Program-made: the position numbers and the translations under genes
Notes under the pieces: model-generated
Databases searched by the model: none
Told to the model about the DNA's origin: nothing
Seen by the model: the letters and a program-made list of their open reading frames with translations, nothing else
In this document: positions 6,661-16,286 of the stretch, in pieces
How the letters are laid out: each line of letters begins with the position of its first letter
How positions within the stretch are numbered: the stretch's first letter is position 1
Source: an uncultured Pseudomonadota bacterium
GTDB taxonomy: Bacteria > Myxococcota_A > UBA796 > GCA-2862545
Direction: 5' to 3'
Assembly: GCA_913061235.1 (NCBI GenBank)
Contig: CAJXTB010000023.1
Coordinates: forward strand, 1-64,000
Length of the DNA: 64,000 bases

Positions 6661-9387
6661 CTAGACCGTGGACTTGGGGCGCGACAAGGCCTCGGGCGTG
6701 AACAGACGCAGGCCGAGCTCGGAGTCGTACCCGTGAATCTCGGTGTGCTGTACGGACTGGAGGAAGGCGAGAATCTCTGGCGACACGAGCTGGCCGGGTA
6801 CGAGGACCGGAAAGCCCGGCGGGTACGGCGTGATGAACGCGGCGGCGACGATGTCTTGACCCGACTGGACAGCGGCCTGTATCGAGCCATCTAGCCTCAT
6901 GTAGCGAACCTGGGATTCGTTGATCGCCAGGAAGAACGCGCGTCGCATGTCGCCCTCTGGGCCGGGCTGAACGCTGTCGCGGAAGGCGTTGTGAAAGCCC
7001 GAGAAGTTGGGAAGGGCAATGCGGTTCCCGGTCATCTCCAAGCGATTGGCCTGTCGGACCGCTGCGCGGTGAATGCCCTCGGACTCGGCCTCGCCGTTGA
7101 GGTCGTCGGCAATGGCGGACAGCGCGTCAATGAGGTGAGCGACGGCGCCTCGGGTGGTGCCGATGTGGGTCATGAACAAGACGGTGTTCGTCGAGGTCTT
7201 GTTGACCTGGATGTCGAAGTCGTCGATGAGCATGCGCTTGAACTGGTCGCCATCAATGCCGGACGTGCCCACGAATAGGGTGATGCGGCTGGGGTCCAGG
7301 CAGAACTCGTCGTCCATCCATGCGTCGTCCATGCGCTCCCAGTCGACCTGGTCGGCGATGGCGTACTCGGTGAACCCTGAGGGTCGGTACTCGGCGGGAA
7401 CGAGGTCTTCGGGTGTGAGAACACGGAACCAGCGACCGAGGTGTGGGTCGCTGTTGATGCGCTGCCGGATGACCAGAGCGAGCTCGATGGCGTGGTGGAC
7501 CATCTCGTAGCCTTCGAGCTCCACCTGCCGACGCCCAATGTCGAGGGACGCGAGGATAGGGTAGTTCGCGGATGACGAGGTGTGGGTCAGGTAGGCCTGG
7601 TGAAATCCCTCTGCTACGCGTGAGCCGAAGTCTTGGTCGTTGATGTGAATCATCGAGCCTTGGCGCAGGCTGGTCAGGGTCTTGTGAGTGGACTGGGTTG
7701 CATACACTCGAACGCGGGCGACCTCTGGGTCTGCCATGAGCCGACCGAGCCACTTGTCGGGGTCTTTGGACGCGTCGAACTGGGTGCGCCACTCGGTGTA
7801 CTCCTCTCGGTAGGCCGCGCTGGCTAGGCGGTCCTTGAGGGCGGTGGCGGATGCCATGGCTGTTCGTTGGCGGGTGATGGGGGTGAATGCGGCAAAGGCG
7901 AACCAGGCCTCGTCCCAGATGAACGTCATCTCCGGCTGGATGGCGAGCACTTCTTCCATGACCATCTGCGGGTTGTAGACAATGCCGTCGAAGGTGCAGT
8001 TGGTCAGGAGCAGGACCTTGGCGCGCGACAGCTCACCGCGTGCCTTGAGGGCCAGCAGCTCGCGCTTGATGGATGCCAGCGGGACGCCGCCGTAGAAGCC
8101 GAACTGCCGCAGGGGGTACGGGTCCATGTAGACCGGCTGTGCGCCGCACAACACAAAGGCGTAGTGGTGAGACATGTGGCAATCGCGCGTGGCGAGTACA
8201 ATATCGCCCGGCGAAACGAGCGCTTGTAGGACAATTTTGTTGGCCGTAGAGGTGCCGTTCGTCACAAAGAACGAGCGGTCGGCGCCAAAGGCCCGTGCTG
8301 CGGAGGCCTGGGCGTCCAGCAGGGAGCCGTGTGGGGCCAGCAAGGAGTCCAGTCCACCGGTGGTCGCCGATGTCTCAGCCATGAACAGGCTCTGACCGTA
8401 CAAGTCCTCCATGTCGCGAATCCAGTGCGACCGATTGACCGACTTTCCACGCGCGATGGGCAGTGCGTGAAAGACGCCTGTGGGACGCAGGGAGTAGTTC
8501 TTCAATGCCGTGAAGAACGGGGTCTCGAAGCGCTCTTGCACGCCAATCAGCAGCGACTGGTGAAGCTCCAACAGGTCTTCTTGGCGGAAGAAGATGCGTC
8601 GAAACATGCTGTGGTGTGTTCCGGCGATGTCTTCGACGTTGGAGTCGGAGACGAGGAATAGGTCGAGACTTGGGCGTAGGCGGTGAATCACAGTGCCCAG
8701 CGCGCGGCCGATGTCCGCACCAATGAGCTTGTCCGTGTCCACAACGGCCAAGGCGCGCTCTGCCATGCCCAAACTGTGCTTGGAGGCAATCGGGAACCCG
8801 TAGCGAATGACGACGCTCTGCAGGTTCTGATTGAGAAGCGCTGCAATGAGCGCATCCTCGTAGGAAGGCACGACCACGACATCGTAGACGAAGGGGTCGC
8901 TGTCTTTGCGGAACTCCAACAGGCGGTCGCGCAAGCGGTCCACCTCTCGTGGCTGCATGGCATCCACGACGAGGACTTCAAAGTACGGGCGCTCGTCCAG
9001 GATAATCTGGGGGTGAGCGTCGTGGGCGGCTTCATCGTCGAGGTCTGCGTGGCCTTCGTCGTCGGCGGAGTAGACGCGATAGGCTTCGCTGACCAGCATG
9101 CGGACGACAAGCTCTACGAGCTGGTGAAGACCGTCGGGGTCTTCGGCTGTGACCAAGCCCTTCATGCGCTTGACCAAGCGATGCCCAGGGTAGGCGTAGT
9201 ACGTCTCGATGCGCGCGAGCTCGTCTAAGTCCGCGGTGAGATTTTCCACCGCGGCTAGGTCTTCTGGGGCTTGCGCCCAGGCGTGTGCGTGGGCCTTCAG
9301 GCGACGCCAAACGTCTGTGCGTTGACGCGTTGCGGCGTAGGCGGCACCGAGCGTCTGGCGGACTGCGCGCTTGCGTGTCTCACTCAT
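6661..9387 (-). CDS. Orn/Lys/Arg-type PLP decarboxylase, long form
   Basis: A pyridoxal-phosphate decarboxylase of the fold-type I ornithine/lysine/arginine family. The PLP lysine is in STHKTLTSLRQGS, preceded by FIWDEAWFA (cofactor Asp) and TNGTSTANK (phosphate region). At 908 residues it is longer than the usual 710-760 because of an N-terminal region of several hundred residues with a receiver-like or wing domain (EVLVVDAMQPREVDRLRDRLLEF). The ATG at 9387 overlaps the end of the upstream aminotransferase by eight bases, so the two are translationally coupled. With that aminotransferase and the dehydrogenase at 10856 it suggests a basic amino acid to amine to GABA-type route. Which of ornithine, lysine or arginine is used is not determined. 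Confidence 0.88.
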   Translation of the reverse strand: MSETRKRAVRQTLGAAYAATRQRTDVWRRLKAHAHAWAQAPEDLAAVENLTADLDELARIETYYAYPGHRLVKRMKGLVTAEDPDGLHQLVELVVRMLVSEAYRVYSADDEGHADLDDEAAHDAHPQIILDERPYFEVLVVDAMQPREVDRLRDRLLEFRKDSDPFVYDVVVVPSYEDALIAALLNQNLQSVVIRYGFPIASKHSLGMAERALAVVDTDKLIGADIGRALGTVIHRLRPSLDLFLVSDSNVEDIAGTHHSMFRRIFFRQEDLLELHQSLLIGVQERFETPFFTALKNYSLRPTGVFHALPIARGKSVNRSHWIRDMEDLYGQSLFMAETSATTGGLDSLLAPHGSLLDAQASAARAFGADRSFFVTNGTSTANKIVLQALVSPGDIVLATRDCHMSHHYAFVLCGAQPVYMDPYPLRQFGFYGGVPLASIKRELLALKARGELSRAKVLLLTNCTFDGIVYNPQMVMEEVLAIQPEMTFIWDEAWFAFAAFTPITRQRTAMASATALKDRLASAAYREEYTEWRTQFDASKDPDKWLGRLMADPEVARVRVYATQSTHKTLTSLRQGSMIHINDQDFGSRVAEGFHQAYLTHTSSSANYPILASLDIGRRQVELEGYEMVHHAIELALVIRQRINSDPHLGRWFRVLTPEDLVPAEYRPSGFTEYAIADQVDWERMDDAWMDDEFCLDPSRITLFVGTSGIDGDQFKRMLIDDFDIQVNKTSTNTVLFMTHIGTTRGAVAHLIDALSAIADDLNGEAESEGIHRAAVRQANRLEMTGNRIALPNFSGFHNAFRDSVQPGPEGDMRRAFFLAINESQVRYMRLDGSIQAAVQSGQDIVAAAFITPYPPGFPVLVPGQLVSPEILAFLQSVQHTEIHGYDSELGLRLFTPEALSRPKSTV

Positions 9388-10705
9388 GGTCTGAACCACC
9401 CAAGACGGCGTCAGCTGCGGCGTGTAGCGCGTCGAGAGCCTTATCGAGCTGAGCGTCGGTGATGACGAGGGCGGGCAGGGCGCGGATGACATTTCCGTAG
9501 ACGCCAGCGGACAACATGAGAACTCCGTTTTTTCGACAATGGGCCAAGATTTGCTGGACTGCCTCGGTAGCGGGTCGGGTCAGGTCCCCATCCACGCAGA
9601 ACTCGATGGCCACCATTGCTCCCAAGCCTCGTACGTCCACCACCTCTCGATGGGCATCAGCCAGCTGCTGGTAGCGGACGCGAAGGCGCTCGCCGACAGC
9701 GTGCGCGCGGGAACAGAGGTCCAGCTCCTCCATGCGACGTAGGGTGGTGAGAGCAGCAGCGCAAGCAATCGGATTGCCGCCGAAGGTACCGCCGAGGGTT
9801 CCCGTCTTTACGGCGTTCATCACATGTGCCTTGCCCACAACGGCCGAGATGGGCAGCCCACCGCCCATGGCCTTGGCCCAAGTGGACAGGTCTGGAGTAA
9901 CGCCTAGGTTCTGGTAAGCACCCCAGCTGCCGGTGCGGCAGAAGCCGGTCTGGACTTCATCAAAGATAAGGGCGATACCGTGTTCATCACAGATCTCGCG
10001 CAGTCCCTGTAGGTAGGCGACTGGAGCGTGGTAAAAACCGCCTTCTCCAAGCACCGGCTCAATCAATATGGCGGCGAGGTCGGTGGGCGAGACGGTGTCA
10101 CGGAACGCATGGCGAAGCAGGGTGAGCGCCTGTTCCGCAACCACGTCTGGGTCGTCGTGGAACTCGCGAACCCGAGGGTACGGCAGTCGAAAGACGTTGC
10201 TGGCGAATGGGCCACAGCCTTGCTTGTACGACACCTTTGAGGTGAGCGTCATGCTTAGAAGTGTACGTCCGTGAAAGGCGCCTGTGAAGCAGATGATGGA
10301 GGGTCGGCCGGTCGCCTGACGCGCAATCTTGATGGCGTTCTCAACGGCTTCTGAGCCGGAGTTGAGCAGCACCGCTCGGGTATCTTCACCGTGTGGAAAC
10401 AAGGCCACAAGCTTCTCACACAGGGCAACGTAGCCTTCGTAGGTGGCGATATGCATGCAGGTGTGCTGCAGCTGACTCGCTTGGTCGATGATGGCCTGGA
10501 CAACATACGGGTCCGAGTGGCCCAGCGTGGTCACCCCAATGCCGCTCGACAGGTCGATAAAGTCGTTACCGTCGACGTCTGTGAGGATGGCTCCGAGTCC
10601 GTGGGATGCCGCAATTCGCGTGCCTTGCGGCACTCCGCTGGACACGGATGCCTGACGCCGTGCGAGCAAGGTGTCCGTTGCAGTCTCGGGTTCATGAGCG
10701 GCCAT
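9380..10705 (-). CDS. gabT: 4-aminobutyrate-type class III aminotransferase
   Basis: A PLP enzyme predicted to move the amino group of GABA (or a related omega-amino acid) to 2-oxoglutarate, giving succinate semialdehyde. Landmarks: LLNSGSEAVENAIKIAR (phosphate binding), GAFHGRT, IFDEVQTGFCRTG (cofactor Asp) and STWAKAMGGGLP with the Schiff-base Lys. The 441-residue length is typical. The ATG at 10705 was chosen because the frame upstream (to 10798) has no family similarity. The stop overlaps the decarboxylase start. It is divergent from a succinate-semialdehyde dehydrogenase, which fits a GABA shunt; omega-amino acid specificity is inferred from this context as much as from sequence. Confidence 0.85.
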   Translation of the reverse strand: MAAHEPETATDTLLARRQASVSSGVPQGTRIAASHGLGAILTDVDGNDFIDLSSGIGVTTLGHSDPYVVQAIIDQASQLQHTCMHIATYEGYVALCEKLVALFPHGEDTRAVLLNSGSEAVENAIKIARQATGRPSIICFTGAFHGRTLLSMTLTSKVSYKQGCGPFASNVFRLPYPRVREFHDDPDVVAEQALTLLRHAFRDTVSPTDLAAILIEPVLGEGGFYHAPVAYLQGLREICDEHGIALIFDEVQTGFCRTGSWGAYQNLGVTPDLSTWAKAMGGGLPISAVVGKAHVMNAVKTGTLGGTFGGNPIACAAALTTLRRMEELDLCSRAHAVGERLRVRYQQLADAHREVVDVRGLGAMVAIEFCVDGDLTRPATEAVQQILAHCRKNGVLMLSAGVYGNVIRALPALVITDAQLDKALDALHAAADAVLGGSDHE

Positions 10706-10855
10706 GCAGAGTCTCTCGGTGTGTGTTGTAAAGTCAGCAAGACGCGGTATCGCACAAGCGAGCCAGCACCATGAATCAACGAGTGTTGTTGCCATCATTC
10801 GTGGTCAAGATGCTTACTTTTTGATGGCCGCTACAGAATTTCCAAGGACGACGCT

Positions 10856-12298
10856 TTGAACTCCAGACTGCTACCTACACTTGCAGGCTACTGGGACGGC
10901 GCCTTTCGCTCTGTCACAGCGCAGCCCACTTTCGACGTTGTAGACCCGGCAAGTACGGAGGTCCTCGCCACACTACCGACCTATGGGGCGTCGGAGGCGA
11001 ATCGAGCGGTCGACGCCGCAGTCGGCGCTCTGGCGCACACCCCTTCACTGGAACAGCGCCGGCAGTGGCTGCTGACCATCGAGCGGGAACTGCTCGGCAA
11101 CGTCACCGAGCTCGCGCGCATCATCACAGCGGAGAATGGCAAGCCCATCGCGGAATCGCAGGGTGAGGTCAACTACTCCGCTGGCTTCTTCGCAGATGCC
11201 GCTCGCCAGCTGACACACCTGGAGTCCCGCGACCTACCCATCACCGCCAAAGGACACCGCTGGCGGCTGCACCATCGTCCGGCAGGTGTTGCTGGCCTCA
11301 TCACCCCGTGGAACTTCCCCATGGGCATGCTGGCGAAGAAGCTCGCAGGCGCCATCGCAGCCGGGTGCCCAACGGTCATCAAGCCGTCGGAACTGACCCC
11401 GCTGTCTAGCATTGCGTGGTTCACGCTTCTTCACGAGATGGACCTTCCAAAGGGCTTTGTGAACCTGGTCTTCGGAGACGCGCCAGCCATCGGAAACGTG
11501 CTGTGCGAGCGCATGGAGGTCCGCGTCATCAGCTTCACCGGCTCAACGGGCGTGGGGCGGCTGCTTGCCACACAGAGCGCTCCCAACCTCAAGCGCATGT
11601 CGCTAGAGCTTGGCGGCAACGCGCCTTTTGTGGTGTTTGACGATGCTGACCTCGATGCCGCAGTCGACCATCTGATGGCCAACAAGTTTCGAAATGCCGG
11701 ACAGACCTGTGTGTGTGCAAACCGGGTTCTTGTTCAAGATGGCGCATACGACGAGTTCGTGACCCGAGCCTCGGACCGCATCCGCTCGTTGGTTGTTGGA
11801 CCCGGAGCTGACCTCGCCACCGACGTTGGGCCTCTCATCGACGAGCGCGCCCGCTCAAAGGTCGCATCGATGGTCGCGGACGCCGTTGACCGTGGCGCAG
11901 TGATTGCGGTGGGCGGCGAGTCAGCGCCAGGCGCCGGTGCTTTTTATGCGCCGACCGTGCTCACCGGCGTGAATGGGTCCATGCGCTGCTCGCAAGAAGA
12001 GCTGTTTGGACCGGTTGTTGCCATTGAGCGCTTCGCGGACGAAGAAGCGGGCATCGTGCGTGCAAATGACACCGAGTACGGCCTGGCTGCCTACGTGTTC
12101 TCAGCGGACGCGGACCGCTTGGAGCGTGTTGCGGCGCGGCTACACTTTGGACATGTCGGCCTCAACACCGGCACCGGTCCTACGCCTGAAGCGCCATTCG
12201 GTGGCATGCAGCAGTCGGGACTTGGACGAGAGGGTGGCTTGGAAGGCATCTTGGAGTACGTTGAAATCCAGACCTGCCCGACTCCAGCTGCTCCTTAA
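10856..12298 (+). CDS. gabD: Succinate-semialdehyde dehydrogenase (NAD(P)+)
   Basis: A cytoplasmic aldehyde dehydrogenase expected to oxidise succinate semialdehyde to succinate. The catalytic set is complete: TPWNFP (Asn), GCPTVIKPSELTP (coenzyme Lys), SFTGSTGVGR, ELGGNAPFVVF (general-base Glu) and NAGQTCVCANR (nucleophile Cys). The CVCANR form is typical of the GabD subgroup. It has 480 residues. The start is TTG at 10856, with AAGGA seven bases upstream. It is transcribed away from gabT across ~150 bases that must hold both promoters, and ends 11 bases from the convergent NTN-hydrolase gene. Confidence 0.92.
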   Translation: MNSRLLPTLAGYWDGAFRSVTAQPTFDVVDPASTEVLATLPTYGASEANRAVDAAVGALAHTPSLEQRRQWLLTIERELLGNVTELARIITAENGKPIAESQGEVNYSAGFFADAARQLTHLESRDLPITAKGHRWRLHHRPAGVAGLITPWNFPMGMLAKKLAGAIAAGCPTVIKPSELTPLSSIAWFTLLHEMDLPKGFVNLVFGDAPAIGNVLCERMEVRVISFTGSTGVGRLLATQSAPNLKRMSLELGGNAPFVVFDDADLDAAVDHLMANKFRNAGQTCVCANRVLVQDGAYDEFVTRASDRIRSLVVGPGADLATDVGPLIDERARSKVASMVADAVDRGAVIAVGGESAPGAGAFYAPTVLTGVNGSMRCSQEELFGPVVAIERFADEEAGIVRANDTEYGLAAYVFSADADRLERVAARLHFGHVGLNTGTGPTPEAPFGGMQQSGLGREGGLEGILEYVEIQTCPTPAAP

Positions 12299-12309
12299 GC
12301 GTGCGGTGT

Positions 12310-13227
12310 CTAGTCCAGGGTCACTGTGCGTGAACCTGGCTGGAAGTCGTCCATTGGGAAGGTCCAGTGCTCGTTGGGCCAGAGCAGGGTCAAGGACCGT
12401 GCGTGTGGCGCATAGCAGGCGGCGTACAGGGTTCCTGCGCCGTCCTCATAGTCGTTCGACCAGACGTTCTGTCCAAGGAAGCGGGCGATAAAGCCTTTGT
12501 GTCCCAGGGTTGGGTCTGTGGCGGCATTCGCGACCTCGGCCAATCGCTCGACGCTGCCGGTGGACAACGCGTGCTCGGGCCACTCAACGGCGAACTGATG
12601 ATTGGTGGCGGCGAGGTTGGACGTGACTTGGGCGAGTCGGTCTGGAGCCAAGAAGACCGTGGCGCTGTGCCCGTGGATGTCTACCACCGTGACGGTGTAG
12701 GTCATGTGGCAGGGGACGCGACGCAGGACGGCCACGGCCTCCTCTGTTGTTGTACAGACTTGGAGCAGGTACCGAATCACGAGCGGGATGCCGAAGCCTG
12801 GTCCCACAACCCGGCGACCGCCAAACGCCAGTGACGCGCTGAGGCCGGCGTCGTTGATGCCGTCGAGAAGTCCCCACAGGCTGTCGCTGGTCCCGACTAC
12901 GGTGCGGCCGAGCCACTCAGTGCGCAGGACCAAGCCGTCCCACAGGGCGGCGTCGTAGTCGTAGGTGCGAACCAGCAAGGGCTCCCCGTGGAGCCAGACG
13001 CCTTGTGAGCACCCGGTGGCGTAGGCCGGAGGGCACCAGCTGGTCATGAAGCGCGCGAACAAGTCACCACCGCCCCCGAGCTCTACCAGCTCGTTGTACA
13101 GCGGCAGCAGCTCTGGCATGTGCGTGCGCAGCGCGCGCTCGGACGCCAGGTACGTCGGACGGGCCAATACCCCCTGCCACAGAAACCACGCGCGGTACGC
13201 CGGCCATAGCTTCGCGACTTCAGCCAC
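12310..13227 (-). CDS. C45-like NTN hydrolase / acyltransferase
   Basis: Resembles the acyl-CoA:6-aminopenicillanate acyltransferase (peptidase C45) family, whose members self-cleave to expose an N-terminal Cys and hydrolyse or transfer amide-linked acyl groups. The likely nucleophile is Cys73 in the run ATGCSQGVW, followed by LLVRTYDYD and SDSLWGLLDGINDAGL, all characteristic. The GTG at 13227 gives 305 residues, but the frame stays open upstream to the end of the ATP-grasp gene and encodes plausible family sequence (LSEDQPGPIW), so translation may begin earlier at an unusual codon. It is probably co-transcribed with the ATP-grasp gene. The substrate is unknown. Confidence 0.72.
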   Translation of the reverse strand: MAEVAKLWPAYRAWFLWQGVLARPTYLASERALRTHMPELLPLYNELVELGGGGDLFARFMTSWCPPAYATGCSQGVWLHGEPLLVRTYDYDAALWDGLVLRTEWLGRTVVGTSDSLWGLLDGINDAGLSASLAFGGRRVVGPGFGIPLVIRYLLQVCTTTEEAVAVLRRVPCHMTYTVTVVDIHGHSATVFLAPDRLAQVTSNLAATNHQFAVEWPEHALSTGSVERLAEVANAATDPTLGHKGFIARFLGQNVWSNDYEDGAGTLYAACYAPHARSLTLLWPNEHWTFPMDDFQPGSRTVTLD

Positions 13228-13285
13228 CCATATCGGGCCTGGCTGATCTTCGGAAAGCGCTCGGACGACAACGGTAGTCAGGACA

Positions 13286-14758
13286 TCACAGCATTTTGAA
13301 GTGGTTGGCTTCAGCGATAACGGCGGAGATAATGGGTTCCTGGGTGTTCAGGGTGCGCGTGATGAACTGGTCGCGAATCGCTTTCGTCCAGCGTTTGGCG
13401 CGCACTTCGAGCTCGAAGTCATCATTCATTAAGCGGTTTGGCGTAATGAGGATGCCGAGGTCTGCTCCCTTGTAGAAGTAGTCTCCCGGACGTGTGATGC
13501 GCAGGAAGAACGCTTCCATCTCAGATTCGACGGTCCGGCGATGAGTCTGGACCCGCACGAACTCAGCCGTGCCGTCTGGCAACAGTCGCCAGATTCCAGA
13601 GCGAGGCCCCTCAATGACCTGCTCGATGTCGTCTGTGGTGTGCTTGATGACGAGCTGACCCCAGGAATCGATGTTGTCTGGGTTGGCCCAGCGCTCGTTG
13701 ATTTCCTCCACATCCAGCTCGTAGTCGATGCCTGAGTATTCGAGCAGATGGAAGAGGAACAACGGCGCGTCGGCGTGGGCGAACGAGGCCAAGTTCGTCA
13801 TGGCGCTGGCACCCGTGATGCGCGGGTTCACTTCGCCAAGGTACAGCTTGTCTGTGTCCATGTCGCGCAGGAAGTCGAGCTCAAAATACCCGCGGTACCC
13901 CATCTTCTTGAGTTCCTCGCCGAAGGCCACGGTCATGGCGCGGGCTTCGTCGCGTACATCCGTCGTGAACGAGTCGGGAAGGACTTCGTTGCCACACCAG
14001 CCGCCCTTGTAGGGGGTCAACTCGGAGAAGCCGACCAGCTCGGTCATGAGCGGGCCTACGATGGTTCCGTGGCGGGTGACACACGCTTCTTGGGCGGCAC
14101 CGCGGCAGCGGATGTGCTTCATCACCTTCACCTCTGGGGCGGCGGTGATTTCGTCGGCGTGCTCGTCAAACTCGGCCTCATTGGCCACGAAGAATGTGGT
14201 GTGTCCAGAGTCGCCGTAGGCGGTCTGAATGACGAGCTTTTCTCCGAGGTGTGCGGATAGACGTCGAAGGTCTGCGTAGTCTTTGACGGGCGTGAGCACG
14301 TTCGGCACCGAGTCAATGCCGGCACGGTCGGCAATGCGGGTGGTCATGATCTTGTCGTCGATCTCGTTGCGGAGCTTCGCGGACGGGAATGCGATTTCGA
14401 GGCCAAGCTCTTCGCACAGGGCTTCGGTCTGCTCGTCGAACATCAGGAACAGCGCGAGTGGACGCTTGTCGCCATCTGTCCGCGAGCGGATGAAGTCAAC
14501 GACGTCTTTGTGCTGCAGCAGGTAGTTGTTGATGTCTTCAATGCTGGTGAACGGCGCGTGTGGCACTTCAAGAGGTGCCAATACGTTGGCGTGCTCACCG
14601 TCAAAACAGTCCAGATGGTTGATGAACCGGAAGCGCCGAACCCACTCGTCCATTCCGAGAAGGTTGAAGCATGTCGCACTGACGAAAATCACCGGTCGGT
14701 CGTTGCGAATGAAGTGATTGCGAATGTCAGAAAGGCCGCGAAGGGTTTTTTGGGACAT
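13286..14758 (-). CDS. ATP-grasp ligase (biotin-carboxylase-like)
   Basis: The 490-residue protein has the ATP-grasp arrangement: an N-terminal nucleotide/substrate domain, KLVIQTAYGDSGHTTFFV (ATP-binding Lys and flexible loop), GYFELDFLRDMDTDKLYLGEVNPRITG with the metal-binding Glu...Glu-x-Asn set, and a C-terminal domain. Such enzymes form an acyl-phosphate and join it to an amine, thiol or similar nucleophile. No biotin-carrier partner is nearby, so a true carboxylase role is unlikely; a peptide- or amide-forming ligase fits better. It lies between a nitrilase-family amidase and a C45-like acyl hydrolase on the same strand, which suggests one small pathway that makes and breaks amide bonds. 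Product unknown. Confidence 0.8.
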   Translation of the reverse strand: MSQKTLRGLSDIRNHFIRNDRPVIFVSATCFNLLGMDEWVRRFRFINHLDCFDGEHANVLAPLEVPHAPFTSIEDINNYLLQHKDVVDFIRSRTDGDKRPLALFLMFDEQTEALCEELGLEIAFPSAKLRNEIDDKIMTTRIADRAGIDSVPNVLTPVKDYADLRRLSAHLGEKLVIQTAYGDSGHTTFFVANEAEFDEHADEITAAPEVKVMKHIRCRGAAQEACVTRHGTIVGPLMTELVGFSELTPYKGGWCGNEVLPDSFTTDVRDEARAMTVAFGEELKKMGYRGYFELDFLRDMDTDKLYLGEVNPRITGASAMTNLASFAHADAPLFLFHLLEYSGIDYELDVEEINERWANPDNIDSWGQLVIKHTTDDIEQVIEGPRSGIWRLLPDGTAEFVRVQTHRRTVESEMEAFFLRITRPGDYFYKGADLGILITPNRLMNDDFELEVRAKRWTKAIRDQFITRTLNTQEPIISAVIAEANHFKML

Positions 14759-14925
14759 GGGGGGATCCGGGTCGATGGATGTGGTCAGGTTCAGGCCTTG
14801 GCCCGTGGCTGGGGACAGCCCGGCGTGGCGAGAGACCCAAGCGGCCAGCTGGTTGAGAAGGTCAGCGAGGCCGCGGAGAGTGCGTGTGGGTAGTGAGGGC
14901 GTTGCGTCAACGAGCGTAGACAGTT

Positions 14926-15798
14926 TCAGGCCCGTCCACGAGGTATGGGGCGACCTGGCATGGCCAGCGGACCTAGGTCTGCGAGACCGGCTCGTAGTGG
15001 AGAGTCGGGCTGGTAGACTTCAAAGGTGACCGGCGCCAAGCTGAAGTCCTTCAGGGGCTGTCCCAGACCCAGTAGGCCGCGCTCGCGGGTACGAGTCACC
15101 CGGTCGAGGTCAAGCTCAACGGGGATGTAGGCGGTGTTCTCACCGGCCTCATGAATGATGTCACCTTCGGGGCCGATGAGCGTTGAGCGGCCGACGCCGC
15201 CGCCATTGGAGCCGTTGACGTCGAGTACGTACATCTGATTGACTGCGGCTGTAGCGCGCACGATGGACAGCTCCACCTTGCGGTCGATGGTGCCCGTCAT
15301 GGTTGGGTGAATCAGAACTTCTGCACCCATGCAGGCGAGGGTGCGCGAGGTCTCTGGGAACCAGATGTCGTAGCAGATGGACAGGCCGAATCGACCGGCA
15401 CCGGGGACATCGAAGACGCAGAAGTCGGTGCCCTGGGTGATGCCCTTGGCGTAGGGCCGGAACGGGAACATCTTGCGGTAGCGCGTGACGATTTTGCCCG
15501 TCTTGTCGATAACGGAGGCGGTGTTGTAGATTTTTTCACCCGCCTTCTCGTGTGTTGAGCCGGAGATGAGCCACACTTTGTGCCGCTTGGCCGACGCTTG
15601 CAGTGCTTTTTCGGTGGGACCTGGCATGGTCTCGGCATGAACAGGATTGGCGCCGTGGATGCACAGCTCGCTCAACACAATCATCTGTACCCAAGGAAAG
15701 TTTTCGACCAGGGCTTCGATGTGGGAGAGAATCAACGGAAGGTTCTTTCCGAAGGGGGAGGTCTCGATCTGAAGACCGGCAATAGCGTAGGGCCGCAT
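14926..15798 (-). CDS. Carbon-nitrogen hydrolase (nitrilase superfamily)
   Basis: A cytoplasmic amidase-type enzyme of 290 residues with the Glu-Lys-Cys triad visible: Glu44 (VLSELCIHG), Lys109 (RYRKMFPF) and Cys142 (LSICYDIWFPE). It cleaves C-N bonds in amides, carbamoyl compounds or nitriles; the specific substrate cannot be assigned. The ATG at 15798 has AAGGA nine bases upstream, and the upstream open frame shows no similarity. It is the first gene of a same-strand group with the ATP-grasp gene (167 bases on) and the C45-like gene. Proximity to decarboxylase and GABA genes makes N-carbamoyl or agmatine-derived amines possible substrates, but that is only context. Confidence 0.85.
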   Translation of the reverse strand: MRPYAIAGLQIETSPFGKNLPLILSHIEALVENFPWVQMIVLSELCIHGANPVHAETMPGPTEKALQASAKRHKVWLISGSTHEKAGEKIYNTASVIDKTGKIVTRYRKMFPFRPYAKGITQGTDFCVFDVPGAGRFGLSICYDIWFPETSRTLACMGAEVLIHPTMTGTIDRKVELSIVRATAAVNQMYVLDVNGSNGGGVGRSTLIGPEGDIIHEAGENTAYIPVELDLDRVTRTRERGLLGLGQPLKDFSLAPVTFEVYQPDSPLRAGLADLGPLAMPGRPIPRGRA

Positions 15799-16286
15799 GG
15801 GTAAATCCTTGGTGTGCGGACGAGCACTTCCAAAAAGTGCTTCGATTCCGCAGTAGGCCCGCAGTAGAAGCTGCTGGCGGTGCCGATTTGCTCGTTCTAC
15901 GCTGCACGTGAAAGGCAGCGGAAGCAGGGACCGGTAGAAAACTAAGGACGCTAGGCTGAAATGCAACAGTCGTAGTGTTGAAGACGAGCGAGAGCGTCTG
16001 ATTAGACCCCCACCCCTACCCCATCATGTCCATTTCTACCACCCGCAAGTGGGGACCATCACGTTGATGTGGCCCCATAGGCGTTGGCTCGCTCACTTCC
16101 GCCGGCAATCTCCGAGTATGGATTGTCCATAGCGTCCTTGCCAGTCGACTTGGTCTCATCCCCCACCGATATCGGCCACTCCATGGATGCAGGAGTGGTG
16201 AAGAAATGCGGGTCTTTCGCCCCCAACAAAATGCGAATAGTTTGTAGGCTGTAGACTGTCTCGGCCGTTTCAGTGGCCCAGGCGTG
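15799..16286. other. 488-base stretch without a recognisable gene
   Basis: It lies between the starts and ends of two minus-strand genes (nitrilase start at 15798, CoA-transferase end at 16287). Short frames here overlap each other and lack ribosome sites or familiar residues. It presumably holds the nitrilase promoter. No tRNA, hairpin terminator or mobile-element end was seen. Confidence 0.6.
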
